NCBI RefSeq assembly: GCF_016920785.2
Contig: NW_024609880.1
Coordinates: forward strand, 30,155,152 to 30,219,151
DNA: 64,000 bases
Source: Ixodes scapularis
Lineage: Eukaryota; Arthropoda; Arachnida; Ixodida; Ixodidae
Direction of reading: 5' to 3'
The notes beneath the pieces are model-generated. The model saw only the letters and a program-made list of their open reading frames with translations. It did no database searches and was not told the origin of the DNA. The translations under genes were made by a program, and so were the position numbers. Shown in pieces: positions 21,117-31,794 of the stretch (position 1 is its first letter; every line of letters starts with the position of its first letter).

Positions 21117-21507
21117 ACTATACTTTGTCTCATCCTAGGATGCACTAAAGGCCAAAGCCACGGGCCGCCAGGTCCAATCACGTTCCACGCGATACTATGA
21201 TACGCTTAACATTGATTAGGGGTGGACGAATAATGCTCGAATCCAAAAGCGCCGCATCATTTCCATAGCTTCAACGATGCGAAAAGCGTATATGTCGTGG
21301 CTTTATTTCCAATGTAAAATTGTTGAGTCACTCAACGCTCCTCTATTCGAACCACTGTCCACCCGTCTCTTTATGAGTGATCCAAGACGCGGGCACCGAT
21401 ACGTGTATCGAAGAGAAATGGCGCACAATTTCTAAGTTGCTCGTGATTGGATCGGGCGGTCCGTAGCTTTCGCCTTTAGTTCATCGTAGGGTGAGACAAA
21501 GTATAGT
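21117..21507. mobile_element. TIR element with long (~68-bp) imperfect inverted repeats
   Basis: From ACTATACTTTGTCTCA to a block ending CCAATCACG, the left arm matches the reverse complement of the right end (to 21507) over about 68 bp at roughly 80% identity. At 391 bp and without a coding region it fits a MITE or foldback element. It sits 36 bp left of the CRE-rich element. Confidence 0.7.
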
Positions 21508-21542
21508 TTGCTTTGAAAAAAGTGAAAGCTGCTTACAACTCC

Positions 21543-22472
21543 CTGTAACGCCGAATTAGGGCGCAGCTCTTGAGGAGGAGGAGGGAAGGGCACTGGGTGG
21601 GGGTTAAACTAACCAGGGGGTGGTCACGTGACCTTGGGGGTCCCGTGACCCCCAATGCCGATGATGTCATCACTGAGGTCACTGATGACGTCATCATTGA
21701 CGATCACGATGCGGGTACCGATGACGTCATTAGTGACGTCACTGATGACTTCACCAGTGATGATGACGATGCGAATGTCAGTGACGTCATCAGTGACGTC
21801 GCTGATGACGTCATCAGTGATGATGACGATGACGATGCGGATGTCGGTAACGCCATCAGTGATGATGACGATGACGATGCGGATGCCGGTGGCGTCATCA
21901 TTGATGATGACGATGACGATGCGGATGCCGGTGACGTCATTAGTGACGATGACGATGACGATGCCGGTGACGAGATCAGTGACGTCACTGATGACGTCAT
22001 CAATGATGATGACGATGACGATGCCGGTAACGTCATCAGTGATGATGACGATGACGATGCGGATGCCGGTGACGTCATCAGTGGTGATGACGATGACGAT
22101 GTGGATGCCGGTGACGTCATCAGTGATGATGACGATGACGATGTGGATGCCGGTGACGTCATCAGTGATGATGACGTCATCAGTGATGATGACGATGACG
22201 ATGTGGATGCCGGTGACGTCATCAGTGACGATGACGTCATTGGGGGTCACGCGACATTGGCGGGGGCCACGTGACCTCAGGGGAGTCACGTGACTTCGGG
22301 GGGTCACGTGACCTCGGGGGGGGTCACGTGCCCCCCACGAGGTCACGTGACCCCGGTGGGGGGCTCGCGCGGTGCATTATGGGACATTTCCCATGATGCA
22401 CCGCGCGGTTACGCCGACGGCGACGCCGACGCCGCTCAAGCCGGAAACGGGCCCCTAAGAGCTGCGCTCTAA
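21543..22472. mobile_element. CRE/E-box-dense TIR element, copy A
   Basis: The ends TTAGGGCGCAGCTCTTGAGG (21556-21575) and CCTAAGAGCTGCGCTCTAA (22454-22472) form an inverted pair. A conserved CTGTAACGCCGAA precedes the left end in all three copies, so the true boundary may lie further out. The interior holds 14 exact TGACGTCA palindromes between 21685 and 22236, and six CACGTG cores in GTCACGTGAC-type contexts. A 42-bp unit (GATGATGACGATGACGATG followed by TGGATGCCGGTGACGTCATC) repeats in tandem. Long open frames on both strands come from this low complexity and are not genes. The terminal hairpin and CTAA end recall Helitrons, but I cannot establish that class. Confidence 0.75.
22366..22407. 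repeat. Hairpin inside copy A
   Basis: 19-bp arms (22366-22384 and 22389-22407) with one mismatch and a 4-nt loop. It is GC-rich at the base (CGCGCGGTGCA). Confidence 0.8.
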
Positions 22473-22596
22473 AAGGCCTATTGCACTTTTTCGGTAAAAA
22501 TAACCCCTCACTAGTCTTTCATATTTCGGTAAAATCATCAGATTCCATTTTTTTCTGTGTGATATTATGCGCATCCTTGTTTTGTGACTTTCTGAA

Positions 22597-22623
22597 GATT
22601 TATGAACTTGAAGTTCATAAATC
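22597..22623. repeat. Small perfect hairpin
   Basis: GATTTATGAACTT, one G, then its exact reverse complement. Confidence 0.8.
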
Positions 22624-22978
22624 GAATGCTGCGTATTTTTATAAAAGTATCAAACACCTGTCCCACTTATTTTACGGCGTGTGTGTAGGAAAACGTGTAG
22701 GGACATTTTTCCTGTATTCACGTATGCTTTTACGTGTATGTTTTCAACTCTAGTTTCCATAGTGTCAGTGTTTCGTTTATTCAAAAAATATATTGTTATG
22801 CTTTGTACACTCCCGTAACCGCCTTAACAGGCTAACAGTATGCATAAAAATAAGAATAACAAAAACAGTCTCGGCGACGTGTCGCGACAGGCTTGAAAGA
22901 CACTCGCTTAATAATGTGAATGGTCCGTGCTCGTTTCCCGCCTGGCGCAAACGCTTTTTTTACTTCGATGGTCTCTTA

Positions 22979-22998
22979 CCCCCCCCCCCCCCCCCCCC
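22979..22998 (+). repeat. C homopolymer (20 nt)
   Basis: An uninterrupted run of 20 C. Confidence 0.9.
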
Positions 22999-23253
22999 TC
23001 AAAACCAATCAGTGTCGAGCCTTGCGGCCACCCTTTTATCTGGGCTTCACGAGATCCGGCACGCCTGGCCGAAGAACGTTTAACGGGTTAAAAACGAACA
23101 AGGGCTTTTGCTTTATTGAGTTTGACCAATTAAAAGGACGAACGGTATTCTTTAATAATCATGGAATCTCAATTCTTGCGAGAGAAATAGGCACAAGCTT
23201 GCCACTGTTCTGTATTTCACACAAAGTCCAAGCGCAGCTGACACGACAATCGA

Positions 23254-23490
23254 ATGGATCCAATCAACAAACGCCGAATGCGCATCCTCACAGCACTCGT
23301 CGGTTTTGTGCGTTTGCTACCATCCTCGAAACGAATCCCCCACAAAGGATGCGCCGTGATCATGCACATTTTTTTACGTGATTGGATTATCCGGTTCAAG
23401 CAGATGCCCAAAGACAAGAAGCGCCATGCCGGTGCACTTTTGGCTCTGCTTGATTGTCTCCATCGAATTATTGCGTCAGCTGAACGCTGA
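23254..23490 (+). other. Unrecognised 78-codon open frame
   Basis: It has an ATG start and a basic, leucine-rich composition, with MDPINKRRMRILTALVGF at the N-terminus. It is somewhat more protein-like than neighbouring frames. I do not recognise a family and see no supporting splice sites or promoter, so it may be a remnant of a DNA-transposon gene or chance. Confidence 0.2.
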
Positions 23491-23491
23491 C

Positions 23492-23706
23492 TTAGTGTGA
23501 AACGGAAGATAATAATGCATGGTCACCGGGGCTCGACGCCATCTGCTTTTCTAAATGGTTAAATGGAAAAAGAGGGATAAAGGCTCTACTTCCCAATGTT
23601 CCTTTAGTGACGGAGTAGCCTTCGTCCCTGCAAATGTGGGAGCATATTTCCTCAATCGTCTGCATCGGATTATGACGGCGCCGATTCCAGTGAATGGAGC
23701 TCACCC
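23492..23706 (-). CDS. Possible terminal exon, unknown gene
   Basis: On the minus strand a polypyrimidine tract, TTTTTTTTGTTTTGGTAG, forms a good 3' splice site at about 23707. It is followed by about 70 open codons (containing SSIHWNRRRHNPMQTIEEIC and HICRDEGYSV) to a stop at 23492. Residue composition looks protein-like. No family recognised and no partner exon found, so this is a weak call. Confidence 0.25.
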
Positions 23707-24218
23707 TACCAAAACAAAAAAAAACGGTTAAAAATGAACCGGAATGAATCCAGAATTTCCGTCCGCCATATGGGCCCATAAGCAAACCGGATTTCTCTAA
23801 AAACGTAAAATGAACCGGAAATAACCAGTCCGGAAACCCAAACGTAATTGATCGAAGCGCAAGCTGAACCACATCTGGCCAATCCGTAGACCTTCACCAG
23901 AGTGGGTCTAACCGCATATTAAACTGTATCAGGCAACACCGGAAATTAATAAGAAATAGTTTAATAGCGTGACATACCTATTCTGTTTCACCTTCCAAAG
24001 TGGTGCAGCTGATGTTGCAAGTCATCCCTGGAAATCCAGTGCTAAAAGCATGTCACCTGACTTTCCAGTAGGGCACAGCTGAGCAGGGATTCGCCAATTA
24101 TGTGACACGCTCGCCATGCTTCTTTGGTAGGAATAACTCATAGCATCTGCTGCACTGCATAAGGTGAAACAGAGATACCCCCATAGACGCCAAATGACTG
24201 TGAACCATAGTCAAAAAT

Positions 24219-24395
24219 GCACCCTTAAAAATGTCATATCTGGACTTATATTAAAAAATACAGATATATAAGGAATTGGGCAACTATGGCCAGATATGCA
24301 TAATCAGGCCATATCTGGATGAATATAGTCATATGTGCCCAATTCAATATATACCATATATAGACTGCTTTATATGATCCCTTGTTTGGGTGTGG
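24219..24395. mobile_element. Foldback (palindromic) MITE
   Basis: GAATTGGGCA pairs with TGCCCAATTC, CCAGATATG with CATATCTGG, and the outer CACCC with GGGTG, so the segment folds on itself around about 24303. The arms are imperfect. Confidence 0.5.
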
Positions 24396-24424
24396 CAAAT
24401 AGGGTACCCACCCCATATAAATAA

Positions 24425-24462
24425 ATTTTCATGTGATGCTCCTTCTAGCATCACATGAAAAT
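24425..24462. repeat. Perfect 16-bp-arm hairpin
   Basis: ATTTTCATGTGATGCT, loop CCTTCT, then the exact reverse complement. Confidence 0.85.
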
Positions 24463-24464
24463 GT

Positions 24465-25425
24465 TTGCCATGGGACAGGTACCATACTTTCCAGGTCCAG
24501 ACACGGGATTATATAATGCATTTCTACGAGTATCCACAAAATATACCTTATACTGCTATCCCACATTGCCCCAAACGTGCGTTTACATAGATATACCTAC
24601 AGAATAGGCCACTGACCTATTTTTATCGGCCTGGTTCGGAATTTGTCATTCCGACAAATATGTATGCTACAAAGGTAGAATGCAGGCGATCGCAAGTTAG
24701 GAAATATTGTATCATATCACTCGATGTCGGAATGTCACAGCCCTTTGGCTGGATTGGTTGTCGAGGAAGCAGATTGTGAATATGGTTTGCAAAAAAAAGT
24801 TTTATACATAAAAATGCCAAAACTTCAAACAAGCACTTCCACATTCAAGAAAAAATGACAAGAAACAAAACTATGTTATCACACGGACAACCATTAACAT
24901 AAACTAAAAATATAATAGCACACAGACACCTATTAAAATAAAACAAACGGAAGACGACAACTAAGCTGTAAACTGTACGAAAGCTCCAAAGTCGTTGATT
25001 CTTACTCACAGAGTCACAGTCCTGATTCAACTCTGGTCGAGCACAACAGTTTTCATATGGGCTTGCTTGCTAGCCTTGTCGTTAAAGTCCTTCCTTGCAC
25101 CGTTCAATGTTCAAAGTCCCTCAGTCGCTCCTCGCTGGCCTTGTTGTTTCCGTTCGGTCCCCAAATCATATCTTGTGACCAACACGTCGCACACACACAT
25201 ACAGCATTGTTTGCCGGAAGCAATACACAATGAAAAGGTCATTACTGCTCCTTGAACATGACGAGGTCACCACTATTTCCCGGACTAGAAAATGACGAGG
25301 GCATCATATCTTTAACTAAAATCTCATTAAAGGAAAAAATAAATCAATAATAAACACATAAGTAACAAAAACAAAAACACGAAGGACAAAATCATGAGAA
25401 AAAAAGTGAAAGCCGTTTACAACTC
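24465..25425. other. Intergenic, no gene seen
   Basis: No supportable coding region or repeat apart from the left flank of the next element. Confidence 0.4.
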
Positions 25426-25426
25426 C

Positions 25427-25765
25427 CTGTAACGCCGAATTGGAGCGCAGCTTTTGAGGAGGAGGAGTGAAGGGTACTGAGGGGAGGGTAGACCCCTCCT
25501 CCTACTTCTCATCCTCCTCCCCTCACTCTTTAATATGCTCCGGGGTGGTGACCTGACATCGGGGGAGGGGGTCACGTGACTTGGGTCACCCCAAGGTCAC
25601 GTGACCTGGGGGCCACGTAACCTTGGGGTGACCTTGAGAGGGGTCACGTGACCTTGAAGGTCACGTGTCCTGGGAGTCACGTGACCTTGGGGTGACCTTG
25701 GTTACGCCGAAGGCGACGCCGACGCCGCTCAAGCCGGAAACGGGCGCCTAAGAGCTGCGCTCTAA
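25427..25765. mobile_element. CRE/E-box TIR element family, copy B
   Basis: The ends TTGGAGCGCAGCTTTTGAGG (25440-25459) and CCTAAGAGCTGCGCTCTAA (25747-25765) match copy A. Homology to copy A extends leftward to about 25399 (AAAAGTGAAAGC). The interior is short and holds GTCACGTGAC-type sites about five times but lacks the TGACGTCA array, so the array expanded or was lost after the copies split. Confidence 0.75.
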
Positions 25766-25769
25766 AAAT

Positions 25770-28325
25770 GAAATAATGAACACACAAGTAAAAAAAATGT
25801 AAACATGAAGGACTTACACGGACAGCCACATTTGTTCAATTAACAATGACGTTTAATTCTGACAAACAATATTCCTGCTGCTCTAAAGATCACCAATATT
25901 GTGTGTATATTAGGCTGCCTTGAACGGATGCAGGAATATTTGTGATCATAATCAAATGTCATTGCGAACTCCAGAAGTGTGACTGCCTGCGTAATTCCTC
26001 CGTATTACTATACTTTTGAATTCTGTCTTCATTATTGTGGCTGCTCAGGACCACGCGGAACTTGGTGGTACTTTTTCCATTCTGGCCTTACTTCGGAAAG
26101 GTTCATACCGATAGAAAGGAGCACTAGCTTCTCTACATAATCCCACCCCTTCTCCTTGGAGATACCCTCCATGTATGCTGTAATTGGAAGAAAAAACGCA
26201 ATAATCAGCACACATACAAATTATCAGCTACACTGTTTTGTAATAATTTTTCTAAATGGGACCCTGGCCCAGGACCAAAATAACGCAAGACGTTTTTTTT
26301 TTTTTTGTGCGATGTATAGTTTTGGCACAAACGATTCGGCTTGCATTTCGATGAACATACCCCGTATAACCTTAAAGTGCACCATTACAATTTCGGCGCA
26401 CTTACACCACCACTGTGGTTCCTATGCACATGACATTTAAAAGCCAAATCTGGGAACGCTTCGTAATAATTGATGCTCATTAAGCCGTGTGCTTTATGTG
26501 GGGCCTTTAAGTTCAAAGCATCCAAAGTGCGCGTCCGTCTGCATTTGCACAGTATCCAGAACAGGGGAGAATGTAGCCGGACTGCTGCTTTGGCTCCTTG
26601 CAGCATAGAGCTCAAGGATTCTCTAAATTTTGTTTATAGAGGGCAATTCACCGCACAGAACGTACAAAGACAAGCTTGAAGGCCGCACAGGCAGTCTAGA
26701 AACCCGATTATCTTGCGTTTTTTTTCTCTTCGCGCCATAAAACGTTGTGTATTCATGATCCTAACATCAATGGGACTACACAAGATTGCGTTAAAGTTCC
26801 CAATCAGGTCTGTTTTATAACGCACAGCCACTGTCTGTACAGAAGTCATCTAGCTCTACACATACCGCTCAGCATACCACTGCTAGGTTGAATCAGATAA
26901 GTGTCACACTTGCCGAGCTTGGAGTACAGTCGTGAGATACACGAAGCTGAACAAGCAATCGTCGACTGCCCAGTACTGGGAACATCATGCAGCAGCTGAT
27001 TTGCTCTCCTTTTCATATGCCTTGCGAACCAAATGTGGTAAGTCGTCTGATAAGAAGCGAACGTCAGCACGGACAGCACTGAGCAGTTGATAGTCACCTG
27101 TCTACCTTCATATGGATCAAGTCTCTACCTGGCCGAAGTAGCCAGAGTGTGTGCAGCACAAACGGCTGTATTGAAATCTCGAGAAGATGAAAGTTCAGAA
27201 AAGGCTTGGTGATGTTTCACGTAGCAAGTATGCCTAAGCAAATTTCACTTTCTCAAACATAAAAATGTATTTCAAATTTTCACCCAGGACAAGCTGCTCT
27301 TACATAGCTGTATATATAAGGCAGCTTACCATCAACAACCTTTGCAGACTGTCATGGACCTGAACCTCGGCCTAGTCGATGCTTGCTTCTGTTCGGCGAG
27401 GGCTGCACTGAGTAGAAAGGCGAAAAATATGCTGTAGATTATGTGAAACAAACAAACAAAAGCAATCCTAGCATGGACAATTCGCTAGAGGCACTGGCAA
27501 ATAAAAATCAGAGGTTGCGTCAATTATGTTAACGCAATATATTTGAAATGCATACCATGAATGCTAGCAAGATATTTACTGCCTTCAATCTAGATAAGCT
27601 TGTAAATTTACATGCCAAATAACAAATAAGTTAAAAACTGAAATATATTTCGATGTAACTACAAACACAAAAGACTAGCTCTGCAAATATGGTACTATCT
27701 AGTACAGCATAGATGAGTAGAATCGGATTACAGCGTCCCCCTTACAAAAGACTGAAGCGAAACAAGTATAGAGTCTGCCGTGCCACTACAACAGAAACAA
27801 TGATGTTGTGTTCTCGTGGAGATCAGAGTTTGGAACAAGTGTGACAGGATTTGACACAACATATATGCCAATGTCATTATTCATTTTTGCATATTCTACG
27901 GTGACAGTGCAAGGAAACAATTATACACCAGATACCCCGAAAGACAAGCACACGCGCTGAACTCATAACTCTTGTGGATTCGACTACTTCATTCTTCTCT
28001 TCAACGTCTGGATTGACTGTCCAGAACGTGATAAGCAGAAGAAATAGCACAAAATGCAAGGAAAAAAAGCGAAAGACAAGAGAAATAAAAAGGAAAAGAC
28101 AAAAAAAAAATAAAAAAACAAAAAAAAAAACCTTATAATTCATCACTCTCCCTTACCGCTATCGTTTAGATAGAAATTGAAGCTCCTTGGTCGACGGCGC
28201 TATACGACTACTCCCACACTAGTCATTCAGATGCTCTATTCTTTGCGCTTTCATTATTTCTTTTGTCAGTGGGTCTCGAATCCTATGTTTTACGGAACAA
28301 TTTTCAAAATGTGCTACGCAACTCC
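25770..28325. other. Intergenic, no gene seen
   Basis: AT-rich DNA with small A-rich stretches (for example 28080-28130). No supportable gene. Confidence 0.4.
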
Positions 28326-28330
28326 AATTT

Positions 28331-28407
28331 GACACTTATCTGATCCCAATGACACTAATTTGATCCAATGAGACTTATCTGACTCCAATGACACTTATCT
28401 GATCCAA
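28331..28407 (+). repeat. Short tandem repeat, ~20-bp unit, four copies
   Basis: GACACTTATCTGATCCAAT and close variants follow one another. Confidence 0.75.
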
Positions 28408-28409
28408 AG

Positions 28410-31095
28410 CTCCAATTTCAGTCGGCCACCGATTCTCCTACGCAAGGCAAAGCAACGCACTTCTGTTGTCCACTCAGCATTCCGCTTACGAATGAAATGC
28501 ACAATTCCCTTACAGGCTTTCATTCCAAGCGAGTGGCACCAGAATCGCTAAAGGCCAGCCCATATATACAGTCTGTGTTAAAAACAATCCTAGCAGCAAT
28601 AAGTTGCTATTATATTGCTCAATATATAAAGCGCCTTACTATTTATCATAAACAGCCTTGGCAGTCTTCTATGAAGCCAGGACTTCAGCAGAGGAGACTC
28701 ATTCTGTGTCGTCTCAGGTCACTCACATCAGGATGGCGAATGTGAAGGCCAACGTCTAAGTGGGAAGGCTGCAGTAGGTATAAAGATGAAAACACAGATT
28801 AGAATATATGATAAAAAATATCATAGACCAACTTGAAAGAAGTGCACAAAAAGACAAGGTCAAAAGGACAGGAACATTTAAGACGCAGACTGGTGCACAT
28901 TCTCAACTCTATCTATTGAACTAAAAAGGAAATAAATAGGAGGACGAGAGAAATCAGACATGCTGTGCTCGGAGAATGTGAGCTTCAGGAACCGGGGCGT
29001 GAGGCAAAGACGTCAAGTAGATTGTTTTACAGACACTCTAGAATTAAGAACAGCTTTCCCATGTAGCAAGGTGGTGAGTTCATTCTGATTGAACGTATTG
29101 AAATATAGCACACAAAAAACAGGGAATAAAGGAGAGGAATACATACACTACATACGAGTGCAGACTAGCAACACATACATTAGAAAAGAAAAAAAACAAA
29201 AAATGCGGAAGGAGGTTTACCAAAAGCTCGAACAGGTCCAAGTGGAACGTGCCAATTCACCCATATGCATAAGACTGTAAAACTATTTCCTCGGAAGCTC
29301 AGGTAACAGACGGATGTGCGGACACATTGGTCGCCTATGCTATGAATAATAAAGGCTTAAAACAATTCTCTTGCATGTTTTTTTTTTTTATAGTATCTGC
29401 AAATTATTCACATTTTTCCCTAAGGATGACATAGACGAGCAGTGTAAGCAGTGCATAGGTTGGTGACAATCTATCGTAGATTTTAGAGAGAGATCGAGCT
29501 GTCTTACGTATTAGCCATCTATCTGTAACCTTAACTGACATGGAAATTGTTTTCTTTTTAATCTGCTCTCGCAAACAGGTAAATCAGCGCGTTCCACTGG
29601 GGCCTGTGCAGGAGCTCCTTCCGCATTCTTTATTTCTCCCTTTTTTTATTTATGCGAGTTCAGTCTGCGCTTGCATGAGGTCTACGCTTTACTCCCTGTC
29701 CCTTTGACTCTTTGCGAACTATTTTTCAAGGTGTTTGATTAGTACCAGCTCACTACCTTACTACAATCATGCAACAACTAAAAACAATTACAACTTACAC
29801 CATTCGCTAAAGGCAGTACCAAGCGAAAAAAACAGGGATGGGGTGAGGTATGTCTAACTCTACATATTTACACTGAACAAAATATAGATACCAAAAAATG
29901 GCGACAGACTACCTTATTCAGAACATGCTTGTAAATTTCCCAGAAGCGTGTAATTAATACTTGATAGCCTGCAAAAAAACACCAGTAGGAAGAGAATAAA
30001 TGCTTCACCATTTAAAGCAGCCCAAGTGCTTCTGGAGGTGTGAAATTCGTTGCACGTGCGTCTGATCATAAGAAACACGTGTACAGCAAATGATCATTAG
30101 AGCTCGACATTTCGCGAGGAATACGTGCCAAAGTCAAGAATGATTTCGCGGGCACAAATTTTTGAGATACGAAGTGGTATGCTCTGCATTAATCGCCATG
30201 GGGTGAACACATTTTTGGCAATTCTTTTCTGATTAGGAAACGCAAAAATGAAGTCGTTCACAGACGACTGGGCGGCGGAAGCTACGGGCCTGCTCGATCA
30301 ATCAATCGCTGCTTTTGGCGGGCACGCAAGTACGGAGAGTGTCGTCGGGGATGGTTGGGAACCGCGCGCTTCCAGACATTCTAATTTACTAGTAAACAAT
30401 ACGGCCGGAGGGAGGAAATCAAACCCCCCCTCTCCCCCTCCCCCGTCTCACAAAGAGTTCCGCCGCTACTGAAGGACCTTGAGCGAGTACACAGCCTCTG
30501 CATCGGGGAAAAAGAAGAAAAACAGCCTCGCATAACACCATTCGCGCACAATTAGTATACTGGTAAAAGCAAGCGATCTACAGACAATAAAAAGCCTTTC
30601 GAACCCAGAAAATAATCGAGACTTAACGAACAAAAAAAAAAAACTTACTTCGGATCCTGTGTCATGATCTTGGCTGTTGAGCGGATTTGAGGTAGTTCCA
30701 CGTCTCACAGTCGCTTCCGTCTTTTTCGGACACATTTGAAACTAAGCCAAACTCCACGCATCACGACTAATCGGAAAATGAGACCGTTAGCCGGTTGTGA
30801 ACACAGAAACACAGGCATTCAAACGCACACGACCGGCAAAACGTGCGAAACATAGGCTGTTGATTCGATGAGATTATATTCGTATCTTCAAAACGTTTGA
30901 AAAAAAAAACGATCAGAAAACCGCATTATAAAAATCATAAACGACACAGCAATAATATATTATTGCGCACCCCAATATTGCGACAATATTATTAATAAAT
31001 CCTGAACACGTTGCAAAATACTGAATACCATACTAACCGTACAGTGGTTCAGAACGAATTCAGCAAACATGCAACCTTCTAGAAAGGGCACGAAG
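28410..31095. other. Intergenic, no confirmed gene
   Basis: Contains an ATG frame at 30248-30472 starting MKSFTDDWAAEATGLLDQSI; it has protein-like composition for about 50 codons but no recognised family and no splice evidence. The rest is AT-rich. Confidence 0.35.
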
Positions 31096-31141
31096 GTCAA
31101 CCGCAGCGAGTACGGCCCCTCCCGGCCGGGTTTCTTCTGTC

Positions 31142-31790
31142 ATGGCTACCACGTCGACTGAGTATAAAATAATCCTGCCGCAACTGCCAAAAGGTCAGAA
31201 CGCTCTCAACACTGTTATTCTGCACGGGGCCCTTCGGCGAGACCGTACCGAATCGAGGACGTCGGGGACGCACTCAAAGGCGTGCTGAACATGGAGGAGA
31301 TCGCCGGCCTGGGCCCTCTCCAGTTCAATCACGGTTGAATGGTGACCCTCCACAGCGCTGAATCAAGGAACGTTCTGGCCGCCAGGTCGGAACTGGTCGT
31401 CAAAGGGAAAAGATGCCTTGTCATTGAACCTAGCGTGAGAGAACTCACCATGAAGGTGCACTGGGTGCCCATCCCGACACCGGACGAAGTCGTCAAACAA
31501 CTGCTTACGCCATTCGGCCGAGTCAAGCGCGTGGAGCGTGAGATGTGGAGACGAGAGGGCTTCGGTAAGCTGGAAACTACCACCAGGAACGTGACCATGA
31601 TCCTGGGAGACGGCGTCGGCCCGGACAAGCTGCCGCATCAGGAAAACATCGACGGTACGATAGTGCTGTTCTCGGCACCGGGGCGGCCGCCAATCTGCCT
31701 GCGCTGCGAGAAGGTCGGCCACATGCGGTGACAATGTGTAGCTCCATGGTGCAGAGTGTGTCGTGGGTTCGGTCACGAGGGTCCCATGCA
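31142..31790 (+). pseudogene. LINE ORF1 (nucleic-acid-binding, CCHC) pseudogene
   Basis: It begins with ATG at 31142, followed by an early frameshift and a TGA at 31337 just before the next long open stretch. Two zinc knuckles remain: CLRCEKVGH near 31696 and, after an in-frame TGA, a second one with CRVCRGFGH near 31760. Both TGA codons probably replace Trp or Arg codons. ORF1 proteins coat the element RNA. After the second knuckle the sequence jumps to the endonuclease tail, which marks a deletion. Confidence 0.7.
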
Positions 31791-31794
31791 AGGC

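Noticed and set aside
21570..22346. Asp-rich and other long open frames on both strands (234, 240, 212 and 178 codons)
   Set aside because: They all arise from the GATGACGTCATC-type tandem repeat, which lacks stops in several frames at once. No ordinary codon use or family.
24620..24840. 73-codon minus-strand frame
   Set aside because: No family, no splice or promoter context, AT-rich.
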